Origin: Pseudomonas cichorii
Lineage (GTDB): Bacteria; Pseudomonadota; Gammaproteobacteria; Pseudomonadales; Pseudomonadaceae
DNA length: 64,000 nucleotides
Assembly (NCBI RefSeq): GCF_018343775.1
Contig: NZ_CP074349.1
Span: 2,160,001 to 2,224,000, forward strand
Direction of reading: 5' to 3'
Part shown: positions 15,640-22,795 of the stretch, piece by piece
Layout of the letters: every line of letters starts with the position of its first letter
Position numbering within the stretch: position 1 is the stretch's first letter
Position numbers and translations under genes: made by a program
The notes under the pieces: model-generated
Told to the model about the DNA's origin: nothing
The model's database searches: none
Seen by the model: only the letters and a program-made list of their open reading frames with translations

Positions 15640-17939
15640 TGGGTACCTTTTCAGGAGTTCCTGCCATCGCTACCTTGCGCACACCCTTGCTTTGTCTGGC
15701 CACTGCCGTCGCTCTTGGCGGCTGCGCGACTGCGCCCGACACTCTTGACCCCGACAACGGCATGCTGCAGGAAGCGCTGCAAGGCACGGGTTCACAACGT
15801 CCGCCGGTAGATCCTCGTACCGAGCAGGCGCCTGTCGACACCCAGCCACAACCCTCGGCCATTTCGCCGCAACGGCAGATCATCAAAGGCAATCAGCGCT
15901 TTGTCCGCACCCCTGCGGTTTCGCCTGCCGCTCAGGCCGAGACCGGCGATATCGTGTTCAACTTCACCAATCAGCCTATCCAGGCAGTGATCAACAGCAT
16001 CATGGGTGACCTGCTGCATGAGAACTACAGCATTGCCCAGGGCGTGAAGGGCGATGTGAGCTTCTCCACCTCCAAACCGGTGAACAAGCAGCAAGCATTG
16101 TCGATTCTGGAAACGCTGCTGTCCTGGACGGACAACGCGATGATTCGCCAGGGCGACCGTTACGTGATCCTGCCGTCCAGTCAGGCGGTGGCGGGCAAGC
16201 TGGTGCCGGAAATGCCGGTGGCGCAACCCGCAGCGGGCATGTCGGCTCGGTTGTTCCCGCTGCGCTACATCTCGGCCACGGAAATGCAGAAGCTGCTCAA
16301 GCCCTTTGCCCGTGAAAACGCCTTCCTGCTGGTCGATCCGGCCCGCAATGTCCTGAGCATGGCGGGTACGCCCGATGAACTGGCCAACTATCAGGACACC
16401 ATCGACACTTTCGATGTGGATTGGCTCAAGGGTATGTCGGTCGGTGTTTTCGGCTTGCAGCGTGCCTCGGTCAGCGAACTGATGCCCGAGTTGCAAAAGA
16501 TATTCGGCCCCAAAAGCGGCATGCCACTGGCTGGCATGGTGCGCTTTTTGCCCATCGAGCGGACCAATTCGGTGGTGGCGATTTCCTCCCAGCCCGAATA
16601 CCTGAGCGAAGTCGGCCAGTGGATTCATACCATCGACGAAGGTGGCGGCAACGAGCCGCAGATGTACGTCTATGACGTGCGCAACATGAAGGCCACCGAC
16701 CTGGCCAAATACCTGCGCCAGATCTACGGCACTGCTGCCATCAAGGATGACTCCCCGGCCAGGGTCGCGCCGGGGTTGCGCACGGCCACGCTGTCGTCGC
16801 CCAACTCCAGTGGTGGCTTCGGTTCCAGTTCCGGCTTCAACGGCAGTTCCGGCGGTCTGGGCAACAGTGGCGGGTTCGGCAATAACCGTGGCATGAACAA
16901 CAACGGTGGCATGAATAACCAGAATGCCGACGACAGCGAGGCGCAGGAAGAAGATCAGGGCAGCGATTCTGCTGACAGCGCCCAGGGTTCGAACGCCAGC
17001 AAGAGTCTGGATTCCAGCACCCGGATCACTGCGCAAAAGAGCAGCAACCAGTTGCTGGTCCGTACACGCCCGGCGCAATGGAAGGAAATCGAATCGGCTA
17101 TCAAGCGCCTCGACAATCCGCCACTTCAAGTGCAGATCGAAACCCGGATTCTGGAAGTCAAACTCACCGGCGAACTGGACATGGGCGTGCAGTGGTATCT
17201 GGGCCGGCTGGCGGGCAACTCCACAAGCACCACGGTAGCCGACACCGCCGGCAGTCAGGGCGCACTGGGTTCCGGCGGCGCAGGGCTGGGCGCGACGGAT
17301 TCGTTGTTCTACTCCTTTGTCAGCAGCAACCTGCAGGTCGCGTTGCGCGCACTGGAAACCAATGGCCGCACCCAGGTGCTGTCGGCTCCGTCGCTGGTGG
17401 TCATGAACAACCAGCAAGCGCAGATTCAAGTGGGCGACAACATCCCCATCAGCCAGACCACGGTCAATACCAACACCTCCGACACGACATTGAGCAGTGT
17501 CGAATACGTGCAGACCGGTGTGATTCTGGATGTGGTGCCACGCATCAATCCGGGTGGCCTGGTGTACATGGACATCCAGCAACAGGTCAGCGATGCCGAC
17601 ACCTCCGGCGTTACCGATGACAACGGCAACCCGCGTATTTCCACTCGCTCGGTGGCCACTCAAGTGGCGGCGCAAAGCGGCCAGACCGTGTTGCTGGGTG
17701 GTTTGATCAAGCAGGACAATGCCGAAACCGTGAGTTCTGTGCCGTATCTGGGGCGCATTCCGGGCTTGCGCTGGTTGTTCGGCGCGACCAGCAAATCCAA
17801 GGACCGTACCGAGCTGATCGTGCTGATTACGCCACGGGTCATCACCAGCGGCAGTCAGGCGCGTCAGGTCACCGATGACTATCGCCAACAGATGCAATTG
17901 CTCAAACCAGAAGTCTCACGCACCAGCATGCAGAACTAA
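15636..17939 (+). CDS. gspD: Type II secretion outer-membrane secretin GspD
   Basis: This is a 767-residue secretin lipoprotein that forms the outer-membrane pore. Start candidates are GTG 15636 (GTGA overlap with the previous stop) and ATG 15639. The signal ends at a lipobox ALGGC (Cys 30), so the N-terminus is lipidated. N0 and N1-N3 domains (about residues 100-480) are followed by the secretin core (VQIETRILEVKLTGELDMGV, VLSAPSLVVMNNQQAQIQVG, VGDNIPISQT, VLLGGLIKQDN, LIVLITPRVI). Between N2 and N3, residues about 388-451 are a Gly/Asn/Ser-rich stretch that turns acidic, longer than in many secretins and probably disordered. It is the last operon gene. Confidence 0.95.
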   Translation: MMGTFSGVPAIATLRTPLLCLATAVALGGCATAPDTLDPDNGMLQEALQGTGSQRPPVDPRTEQAPVDTQPQPSAISPQRQIIKGNQRFVRTPAVSPAAQAETGDIVFNFTNQPIQAVINSIMGDLLHENYSIAQGVKGDVSFSTSKPVNKQQALSILETLLSWTDNAMIRQGDRYVILPSSQAVAGKLVPEMPVAQPAAGMSARLFPLRYISATEMQKLLKPFARENAFLLVDPARNVLSMAGTPDELANYQDTIDTFDVDWLKGMSVGVFGLQRASVSELMPELQKIFGPKSGMPLAGMVRFLPIERTNSVVAISSQPEYLSEVGQWIHTIDEGGGNEPQMYVYDVRNMKATDLAKYLRQIYGTAAIKDDSPARVAPGLRTATLSSPNSSGGFGSSSGFNGSSGGLGNSGGFGNNRGMNNNGGMNNQNADDSEAQEEDQGSDSADSAQGSNASKSLDSSTRITAQKSSNQLLVRTRPAQWKEIESAIKRLDNPPLQVQIETRILEVKLTGELDMGVQWYLGRLAGNSTSTTVADTAGSQGALGSGGAGLGATDSLFYSFVSSNLQVALRALETNGRTQVLSAPSLVVMNNQQAQIQVGDNIPISQTTVNTNTSDTTLSSVEYVQTGVILDVVPRINPGGLVYMDIQQQVSDADTSGVTDDNGNPRISTRSVATQVAAQSGQTVLLGGLIKQDNAETVSSVPYLGRIPGLRWLFGATSKSKDRTELIVLITPRVITSGSQARQVTDDYRQQMQLLKPEVSRTSMQN

Positions 17940-17970
17940 GCAGCTATCATGAGGCTCGACGCCCACTCAC

Positions 17971-17995
17971 GGCACTGCCGCTGGCAGGCAGTGCC
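17971..17995 (+). terminator. Hairpin after gspD
   Basis: GGCACTGCC (17971-17979) pairs with GGCAGTGCC (17987-17995) across a seven-base loop. It lies between the gspD stop and the hydrolase ATG at 18014. There is no U-run, so it may only attenuate read-through or protect the operon message. Confidence 0.45.
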
Positions 17996-18013
17996 ACTGG
18001 AGGATATGGACAC

Positions 18014-18730
18014 ATGCTGAAGTTTTTTGCCGTCTTGCTGTTTGCCTTCTCGAGTCTTGTGCAGGCAGAAAATACGTTGCACGCCGATCTGCCTCTGAAA
18101 TACCTGGCTCAGGCCAGCGCCGATGTGCCGAACAGGCCGCTGGTGATCTTCATTCACGGTTCCGGCAGTAATGAGGCGGACCTGTTCAGCCTCAAGGATC
18201 TCTTGTCCCCGGACTACAACTACCTGTCCGTGCGGGCACCCATCGAGGTAAGGCCGGGTGGCTACAAGTGGTTCAATCGCCGGATCGAAGAGGGCAACTA
18301 CGATGGCGTGACCGAGGACCTGAAAAACAGCGGTGACTTGCTGAAGGCCTTCATCAAACAGGCCACCCAGAAATACCGGACTCAGCCAGGCAAAGTGGTG
18401 CTGGTGGGCTTCAGTCAGGGCTCCGTCATGAGCTATGAGGTGGCGCTACGCGACCCGGATATGGTCGGCGGCATTGCGGCCTTGAGTGGTCCGGTCCTGT
18501 CTGTACTGAAAGCCAGCCTCAAGCCCGAGGAACGCTTCAAGACATTCAACGTGTTCGCTGCCCATGGCACCGCAGACCCGGTGTTGCCTTTCAGTGGCGC
18601 AACCCGCACCGAGGAAACCTTGAAGGGGCTAGGCATCAAGCCGGAGTTTCATGCCTATGAAGGGATGGGGCATACCATCAATCAGGAAGAAGTTGCCGAC
18701 TTGAAGCGTTGGCTGGAGCATGCGTTTTAG
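18014..18730 (+). CDS. Exported alpha/beta hydrolase (carboxylesterase/phospholipase type)
   Basis: This is a 238-residue serine hydrolase with a Sec signal peptide (MLKFFAVLLFAFSSLVQA, cleaved before ENTL). The fold is that of the acyl-protein thioesterase/YpfH group. It has an oxyanion region VIFIHGSGSNEADLF, the nucleophile elbow GFSQGS, the Asp region AAHGTADPVLPFS and the final His in EGMGHTIN. It hydrolyses esters; the substrate is unknown. It starts 75 bases after gspD on the same strand, so it may be co-expressed with the type II system and be one of its substrates, but this is inferred from position only. Confidence 0.85.
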   Translation: MLKFFAVLLFAFSSLVQAENTLHADLPLKYLAQASADVPNRPLVIFIHGSGSNEADLFSLKDLLSPDYNYLSVRAPIEVRPGGYKWFNRRIEEGNYDGVTEDLKNSGDLLKAFIKQATQKYRTQPGKVVLVGFSQGSVMSYEVALRDPDMVGGIAALSGPVLSVLKASLKPEERFKTFNVFAAHGTADPVLPFSGATRTEETLKGLGIKPEFHAYEGMGHTINQEEVADLKRWLEHAF

Positions 18731-18740
18731 GTGATCCCAT

Positions 18741-18792
18741 TCGCGCTCCCACACATATGTTCCTGCAGGTGTGGGAGCGAATTCATTCGCGA
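18741..18792. repeat. REP-like palindrome between convergent genes
   Basis: TCGCGCTCCCACAC (18741-18754) is nearly the reverse complement of GTGTGGGAGCGA (18769-18780), which continues as ATTCATTCGCGA. The second part matches the GTAGGAGCGAATTCATTCGCGA element seen three more times in the window, with TGTGGG in place of TAGG. It sits between the hydrolase stop and the MFS stop and is followed by an A-run, so it may also terminate the leftward transcript. Confidence 0.7.
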
Positions 18793-18799
18793 AAAAAAC

Positions 18800-19987
18800 C
18801 TACCCCCGCGAATCCCGCAAAAACCCCAGCAGCGCAATCAAGGGCAGGGCAGTGCCCACCACGCTGATCCACACCCAGCCCCCATGATCGAACAGCACAC
18901 TGGCAACCGACGAGCCGATGGCTCCGCCAATGAAAATGCTGGTCATGTACAAGGCATTGAGTCGGCTGCGGCTCGCTGCATCCAGTGCATAAACAGCCCG
19001 TTGGCCCACCACCAGATTCATCTGCACGCAGAAATCCAGCACTACACCGGTCACGGCAAGGCCGATCAGGTTGTAAGGCGCCGGGATCAGACCAGGCAGG
19101 AAACTCAAGGCACCAAACAGCAGAGCACCCAGCGTTGCGATTCGGCTGTGGCCAGCATCCGCAAGGCGTCCACTGAGGGGCGCAGCAATCGCGCCAATGG
19201 CACCGATCAGCGCAAACACGGCAATCTGGCTTTGCGACAGGCCATGGTTACGCGCCAGTTCCAGAGGAACGGCGGTCCAGAACAGGCTGAAAGTGGCAAA
19301 CATGCAGGCTTGATAAAACGCCCGTTGCCTCAATACCGGTTGCTTACGCAGCAGAGTCCACAGGGAAAACAGCAACTCACCATACGATGCCCGATGATCC
19401 GGTACACGCTTGGGCATGGTGGTTGCCAGTACAACGCTGATCCCGGCCATCAGCACCGCCGCCGAGCCAAACACTGCGCGCCAGCCAAAATGGTCAGCTA
19501 CCAGGCTCGAAACCGGACGAGCCAACAGAATCCCCAATAACAGCCCGCCCATGATCGAACCGACTACTCGCCCGCGAGTTTCCTCAGGCGCCAGATGCGC
19601 AGCCAGCGGAATCAGCATCTGCACCGAAACCGAACTGAAACCCACCAGCAACGAGACCACCAGAAACAGATTGGGCTGCTCGGCAAATGCGGCGCCCAGC
19701 AGGCTGAGAATCGCAACCCCGGTGGTCAAGAGCATCAAGCGCCGGTTCTCCAGCAGATCCCCCAACGGCACCAGAAAGAACAGCCCCAGCGCATAACCCA
19801 CCTGCGTCAAGGACACGATCAGGCTGGCCATGGTGCTCGACAGGCCAATGTCCGGCGCAATCAGCTCAATGATCGGCTGGGCGTAATAGATGTTGGCAAC
19901 GATAGCGCCGCAGCAGAACGCAAACAGCATCACCAGACCCCTGGTCATGGTGACAGCGCCGTGCCGGGCGTGGATCGAAGTACTCAT
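18800..19987 (-). CDS. MFS transporter, YnfM/arabinose-efflux type
   Basis: This is a 395-residue inner-membrane carrier with 12 predicted helices. I chose ATG 19987 (MSTSIHARHG) because the upstream extension contains no ribosome binding site or conserved sequence. Visible MFS features are the motif-A-like loop after helix 2 (PLGDLLENRRLMLLT) and its counterpart in the second half (GRLADAGHSR). The opening ANIYYAQPIIELIAPDIG is typical of the YnfM/YgaY-like group, often annotated as drug or arabinose efflux. It stands alone, convergent with the hydrolase gene. The substrate is unknown. Confidence 0.85.
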   Translation of the reverse strand: MSTSIHARHGAVTMTRGLVMLFAFCCGAIVANIYYAQPIIELIAPDIGLSSTMASLIVSLTQVGYALGLFFLVPLGDLLENRRLMLLTTGVAILSLLGAAFAEQPNLFLVVSLLVGFSSVSVQMLIPLAAHLAPEETRGRVVGSIMGGLLLGILLARPVSSLVADHFGWRAVFGSAAVLMAGISVVLATTMPKRVPDHRASYGELLFSLWTLLRKQPVLRQRAFYQACMFATFSLFWTAVPLELARNHGLSQSQIAVFALIGAIGAIAAPLSGRLADAGHSRIATLGALLFGALSFLPGLIPAPYNLIGLAVTGVVLDFCVQMNLVVGQRAVYALDAASRSRLNALYMTSIFIGGAIGSSVASVLFDHGGWVWISVVGTALPLIALLGFLRDSRG

Positions 19988-20406
19988 GAGTATTCTCGCT
20001 TGTGCAAAAGACCGGAAAGCCGCGTAAAGCAAGCCTGCCAGAGCGGTCGGGAGTGGATGCTGAGCAGGCTAACGGCTTTGGCGGAGATTAAGTAGGTGCG
20101 GCTGATTGATACAAGATATTTCTGAAAACAATAGTCAGTCGGAAGGCATCGGTTCGCTCGGGCCGGCCAAGGAAAAATGCTCTGCGTGTGACGAGCCTCT
20201 TGAAATCGGCGCCTTTAAACGTCTGTTTAAATCTATTGAGTTGTTTTTACTTATTTTTTGAAAAAAGGGTCTGTTCGCACGTCTTCCCTTGGGTGTGTCG
20301 GTTTTGTATCGATGTTGGTACGGGTTGCGACCGCTCTGTATGCCGTTGCTCAAGTAGAGCGATGTGTGTAAGCGCTTATTCAGTGTTTTTACTTAAGGAT
20401 AGAAAG
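19988..20406. other. Intergenic region before the ferredoxin-RHS module
   Basis: No gene is supported. An ATG-initiated extension of the ferredoxin frame back to 20188 is open but has no export signal or ferredoxin similarity. GC content drops clearly from about 20210, which marks the left side of the low-GC module. TTTAAAC (20214-20220) and GTTTAAA (20225-20231) form a perfect inverted repeat with a four-base spacer, a possible operator. T- and A-runs follow at 20240-20266. The promoter of the ferredoxin gene should lie between here and AAGGA before 20407. Confidence 0.45.
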
Positions 20407-20775
20407 ATGGCAGGCGGCACTATAACGCTACCCAGTATTCCAGTAACAGCTCCCGCGCCAGGTACTCCAGGAGGCAGCGGCGGGGGAACAGGGCAGGTAT
20501 ACAATGTCACGATCGACGGTTGTACTTTCCGCTGTTCTGATGACGCTTATATTCTGGACCAGGCCGAAGAGTATCGGCTTGACCTGCCGTATTCCTGTCG
20601 TGCGGGTTCTTGTTCGTCGTGTGTTGGAAAAATCATGGGTGGAACAGTCAATCAGTCAGATGGTTCATTCCTGGATGATGATCAGTTAGCCGAAGGATTT
20701 GTATTGCTGTGTTGTGCTTACCCGACCAGTGATGTCTATATCCAGGCTCATGCCGAAGAGGAGCTGACATCATGA
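20407..20775 (+). CDS. Plant-type 2Fe-2S ferredoxin with Gly/Pro-rich N-terminal tail
   Basis: This is a 122-residue protein. ATG 20407 has AAGGA seven bases upstream. Residues 1-35 are a flexible Thr/Pro/Gly-rich tail ending in GGSGGGTG. Residues about 36-118 are a beta-grasp ferredoxin. The cluster ligands are in order: CRAGSCSSC (Cys-X4-Cys-X2-Cys) and a fourth Cys in [10 protein letters not shown], with the usual DLPYSC approach. It has no signal peptide. Such ferredoxins normally carry electrons in the cytoplasm, but no reductase or oxygenase is nearby. Instead its stop overlaps the start of a Tat-signal protein gene, followed by RHS genes. In pectocins a ferredoxin domain serves as receptor-binding part of a bacteriocin, so a non-metabolic role is conceivable. 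Confidence 0.88.
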   Translation: MAGGTITLPSIPVTAPAPGTPGGSGGGTGQVYNVTIDGCTFRCSDDAYILDQAEEYRLDLPYSCRAGSCSSCVGKIMGGTVNQSDGSFLDDDQLAEGFVLLCCAYPTSDVYIQAHAEEELTS

Positions 20776-21455
20776 TGGAGGATAAGTATTCGGTGTATTC
20801 CAGGCGTCATGTATTAAAAGGAGTTATGTTGGTCGGCACGTGCCTGCCTTTGAATATCCGGGCAAGCGATGGAAAACGTTTGCCTGATCTATACAGGTTG
20901 AATAAAGGCGGGGATGTTCTGTCCGGACGGATCATGCATTTCTTTGAACGCTGGGTTCCACAGGGTGTGGTAACGGGAGAGTATGGATTGCCCAAGGTTA
21001 ATCTCAAGATTAACGTTGTTGACTCGGCATTTGCTCCCGTGGAAGGCGGCGATCTTCTCGTACTTCAGGCTGACTCTTATTTGAGAGAGAAGTCTCGACC
21101 ACTGGTGTCTACCCGGGTCAAGACACGTCCTGATGGTTCTGCGGATATACATGTATCCTTTCCTATTCTTTCGGACCGCATTATAGCGTCTACAGCCTCT
21201 CGGTTTTCGTCTGGCTTTGATGTGTTCGTACTGCGTGATGGCCATGTATTTGGCACTCGGTTGCTGGCCAGTAATGAATGTTGTGGTATTGCACACACTG
21301 CAATGAACAGTGCTGTTCCCCGATTGCGGGCAGTGACAGTGATCGATAAATACTTCTCCAGTTTTCAGCACGGCGACCTGGCGGTGAGGCCTGTGAATCT
21401 TGAATGGGTCAATGGGTCTGCTAACGCATCTTTTACAGTCGTATTGCAAGGTTGA
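20772..21455 (+). CDS. Unknown protein with twin-arginine signal (227 residues)
   Basis: The ATG overlaps the ferredoxin stop as ATGA, and a second ATG follows directly. Residues 10-18 (YSRRHVLKG) are a good Tat motif, followed by a hydrophobic stretch ending in a probable cleavage site near IRASDG. The mature part of about 195 residues is beta-rich by pattern and contains SNECCGIAH, a Cys-Cys pair that might bind a cofactor or form a disulphide. I recognise no family. A sulfur-carrier-like (SoxY-type) fold was considered but its C-terminal Gly-Gly-Cys motif is missing. GC content and codon choice are lower than the chromosome around it. Tight coupling with the ferredoxin and RHS genes suggests a common task. 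Confidence 0.75.
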   Translation: MMEDKYSVYSRRHVLKGVMLVGTCLPLNIRASDGKRLPDLYRLNKGGDVLSGRIMHFFERWVPQGVVTGEYGLPKVNLKINVVDSAFAPVEGGDLLVLQADSYLREKSRPLVSTRVKTRPDGSADIHVSFPILSDRIIASTASRFSSGFDVFVLRDGHVFGTRLLASNECCGIAHTAMNSAVPRLRAVTVIDKYFSSFQHGDLAVRPVNLEWVNGSANASFTVVLQG

Positions 21456-21457
21456 AC

Positions 21458-22756
21458 ATGGACGATATTCTAAAAAAACAGGCCCGTGGTTTAAGAAGCT
21501 TTTGGGGGTGTGTGTTAACGGCCTTTCTATTGGCGGGCTCTCCGGTGACCGTGTGGGGGATGGCGTGTGATATCGTTTTTCCCTTGGACGATGAGATAGG
21601 AGACGGCGACGATAATAATAAGGTCTTGAATGATGATGTGCCTCAGCCTTGTGGCATGGTGGGGAATCCTGTCAATCTTATTTCGGGCAACAAGTTTCAG
21701 GAAGAGATGGATTACACCGGTAAAGGCGTATCGGCCATAAATCTGACGCGGGTTTATAACAGTTATGACGGTATATGGCGTCATAATTATTCAGATAATC
21801 TGTCCATCGGCCAGTTTGTAATTACCTATGTTCGGGCTGACGGGACCCGGCATGTGTTTATGAAAAAGGGGTTTACCCCTTTGTACGGCGCAGCTGGCAA
21901 AATGTCGTCCAGCGGGAGCGGGTATGTGTACACGGCCATGGACGGCAGTCAGTTGACCTTCGATTCGCTTGGAAAGCTGATTTCAATCAAGGATACCGAA
22001 GGGCTTACGCAGACACTGACCTATTCGGCTAATAATACGGTCACTGTCAAAAATGTGTTTGGACAGACCCTTGTCATGACGCTGGGCATGCTTTCGCAGC
22101 TTACGAGCGCCAAGGTAGGGGGGCTCAGCATTACGTATCATTACGCGGCCGATGCGACGCGATTGTTGTCCTTGAGCAAGATCGTGGATGGCAAGACACT
22201 GACGCGCCACTACCATTATGAAGTGTCCAATGCCACATGGTTGTTGACCGGTATAACGGATGAGCGGGGAATTCGTTTTGCAACATGGAAATATGACGAC
22301 TCATTCCGTGCCATCTCCAGCGAACATGCTGAGGGCGTGGAATCCAGCAGGCTGAACTATAAAGATCACCTGACCACGGTGGTGACGAATGAACGGGGTA
22401 AGCAGACGACCTATAAATTCAAAGAGATTTACCACAGCCGTCGAATAGTGGAAATCATTGGTGAGCCCACGCCGTCCTGCCCTTACTCGAACTCGAAGTT
22501 TGAATATGACACTAAAGGGCGTATGTCGGCAAAGGTCGATAATATGGGTGTCCGGTCTGAATATTATTACAATGATCGGGATCTGTTGGTACGCACTGTT
22601 GTTGCGGTGGGGACGAACGTGTCCAAGGAAACATTGGTTGAGTGGCATGCCACTTTTCAAAAGCCTGTCAAGGTCACGACGCCTACCCGTATAACGACTT
22701 ACAGTTATGACGCTCAGGGGCGGCGGGTCAATACTTCAGTGGTCAGTCGGGTATGA
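21458..22756 (+). CDS. Exported RHS protein, N-terminal half
   Basis: This is a 432-residue protein. ATG 21458 follows AAGG by seven bases. After a hydrophobic signal (about residues 13-35, FWGCVLTAFLLAGSPVTVWG) the mature protein has an acidic start. Next comes the RHS-opening segment CGMVGNPVNLISGNKFQEE with RVYNSYDGIWRHNY, as in DUF6531-type starts of RHS proteins. YD-like repeats follow to the end (YSYDAQGRR near the C-terminus). It stops at TGA 22754-22756 exactly where a one-piece RHS protein would continue into the next YD repeat. The next gene supplies that continuation in the same reading frame. It has no PAAR domain and no toxin end. It should form part of the RHS shell in the periplasm or outside. 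Confidence 0.85.
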   Translation: MDDILKKQARGLRSFWGCVLTAFLLAGSPVTVWGMACDIVFPLDDEIGDGDDNNKVLNDDVPQPCGMVGNPVNLISGNKFQEEMDYTGKGVSAINLTRVYNSYDGIWRHNYSDNLSIGQFVITYVRADGTRHVFMKKGFTPLYGAAGKMSSSGSGYVYTAMDGSQLTFDSLGKLISIKDTEGLTQTLTYSANNTVTVKNVFGQTLVMTLGMLSQLTSAKVGGLSITYHYAADATRLLSLSKIVDGKTLTRHYHYEVSNATWLLTGITDERGIRFATWKYDDSFRAISSEHAEGVESSRLNYKDHLTTVVTNERGKQTTYKFKEIYHSRRIVEIIGEPTPSCPYSNSKFEYDTKGRMSAKVDNMGVRSEYYYNDRDLLVRTVVAVGTNVSKETLVEWHATFQKPVKVTTPTRITTYSYDAQGRRVNTSVVSRV

Positions 22757-22795
22757 ATTCATGGAACTGAATGTTTCTGTTGTGGAGTTTGATGT

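Noticed and set aside
15792..17897. A 701-codon open frame on the minus strand opposite gspD
   Set aside because: It mirrors the high-GC third-position pattern of gspD, has no ribosome binding site or known domain, and its product is a His/Arg/Gln-rich string typical of antisense translation.
20188..20406. Longer ferredoxin with a 73-residue N-terminal extension
   Set aside because: The extension has no ribosome binding site, is Cys-rich without pattern and lies in an AT-rich promoter-like region; the ATG at 20407 has a good site.
20772..21455. Sulfur-oxidation SoxY-like protein
   Set aside because: Tat signal and beta-rich pattern fit, but the C-terminal Gly-Gly-Cys carrier motif and a SoxZ partner are missing.
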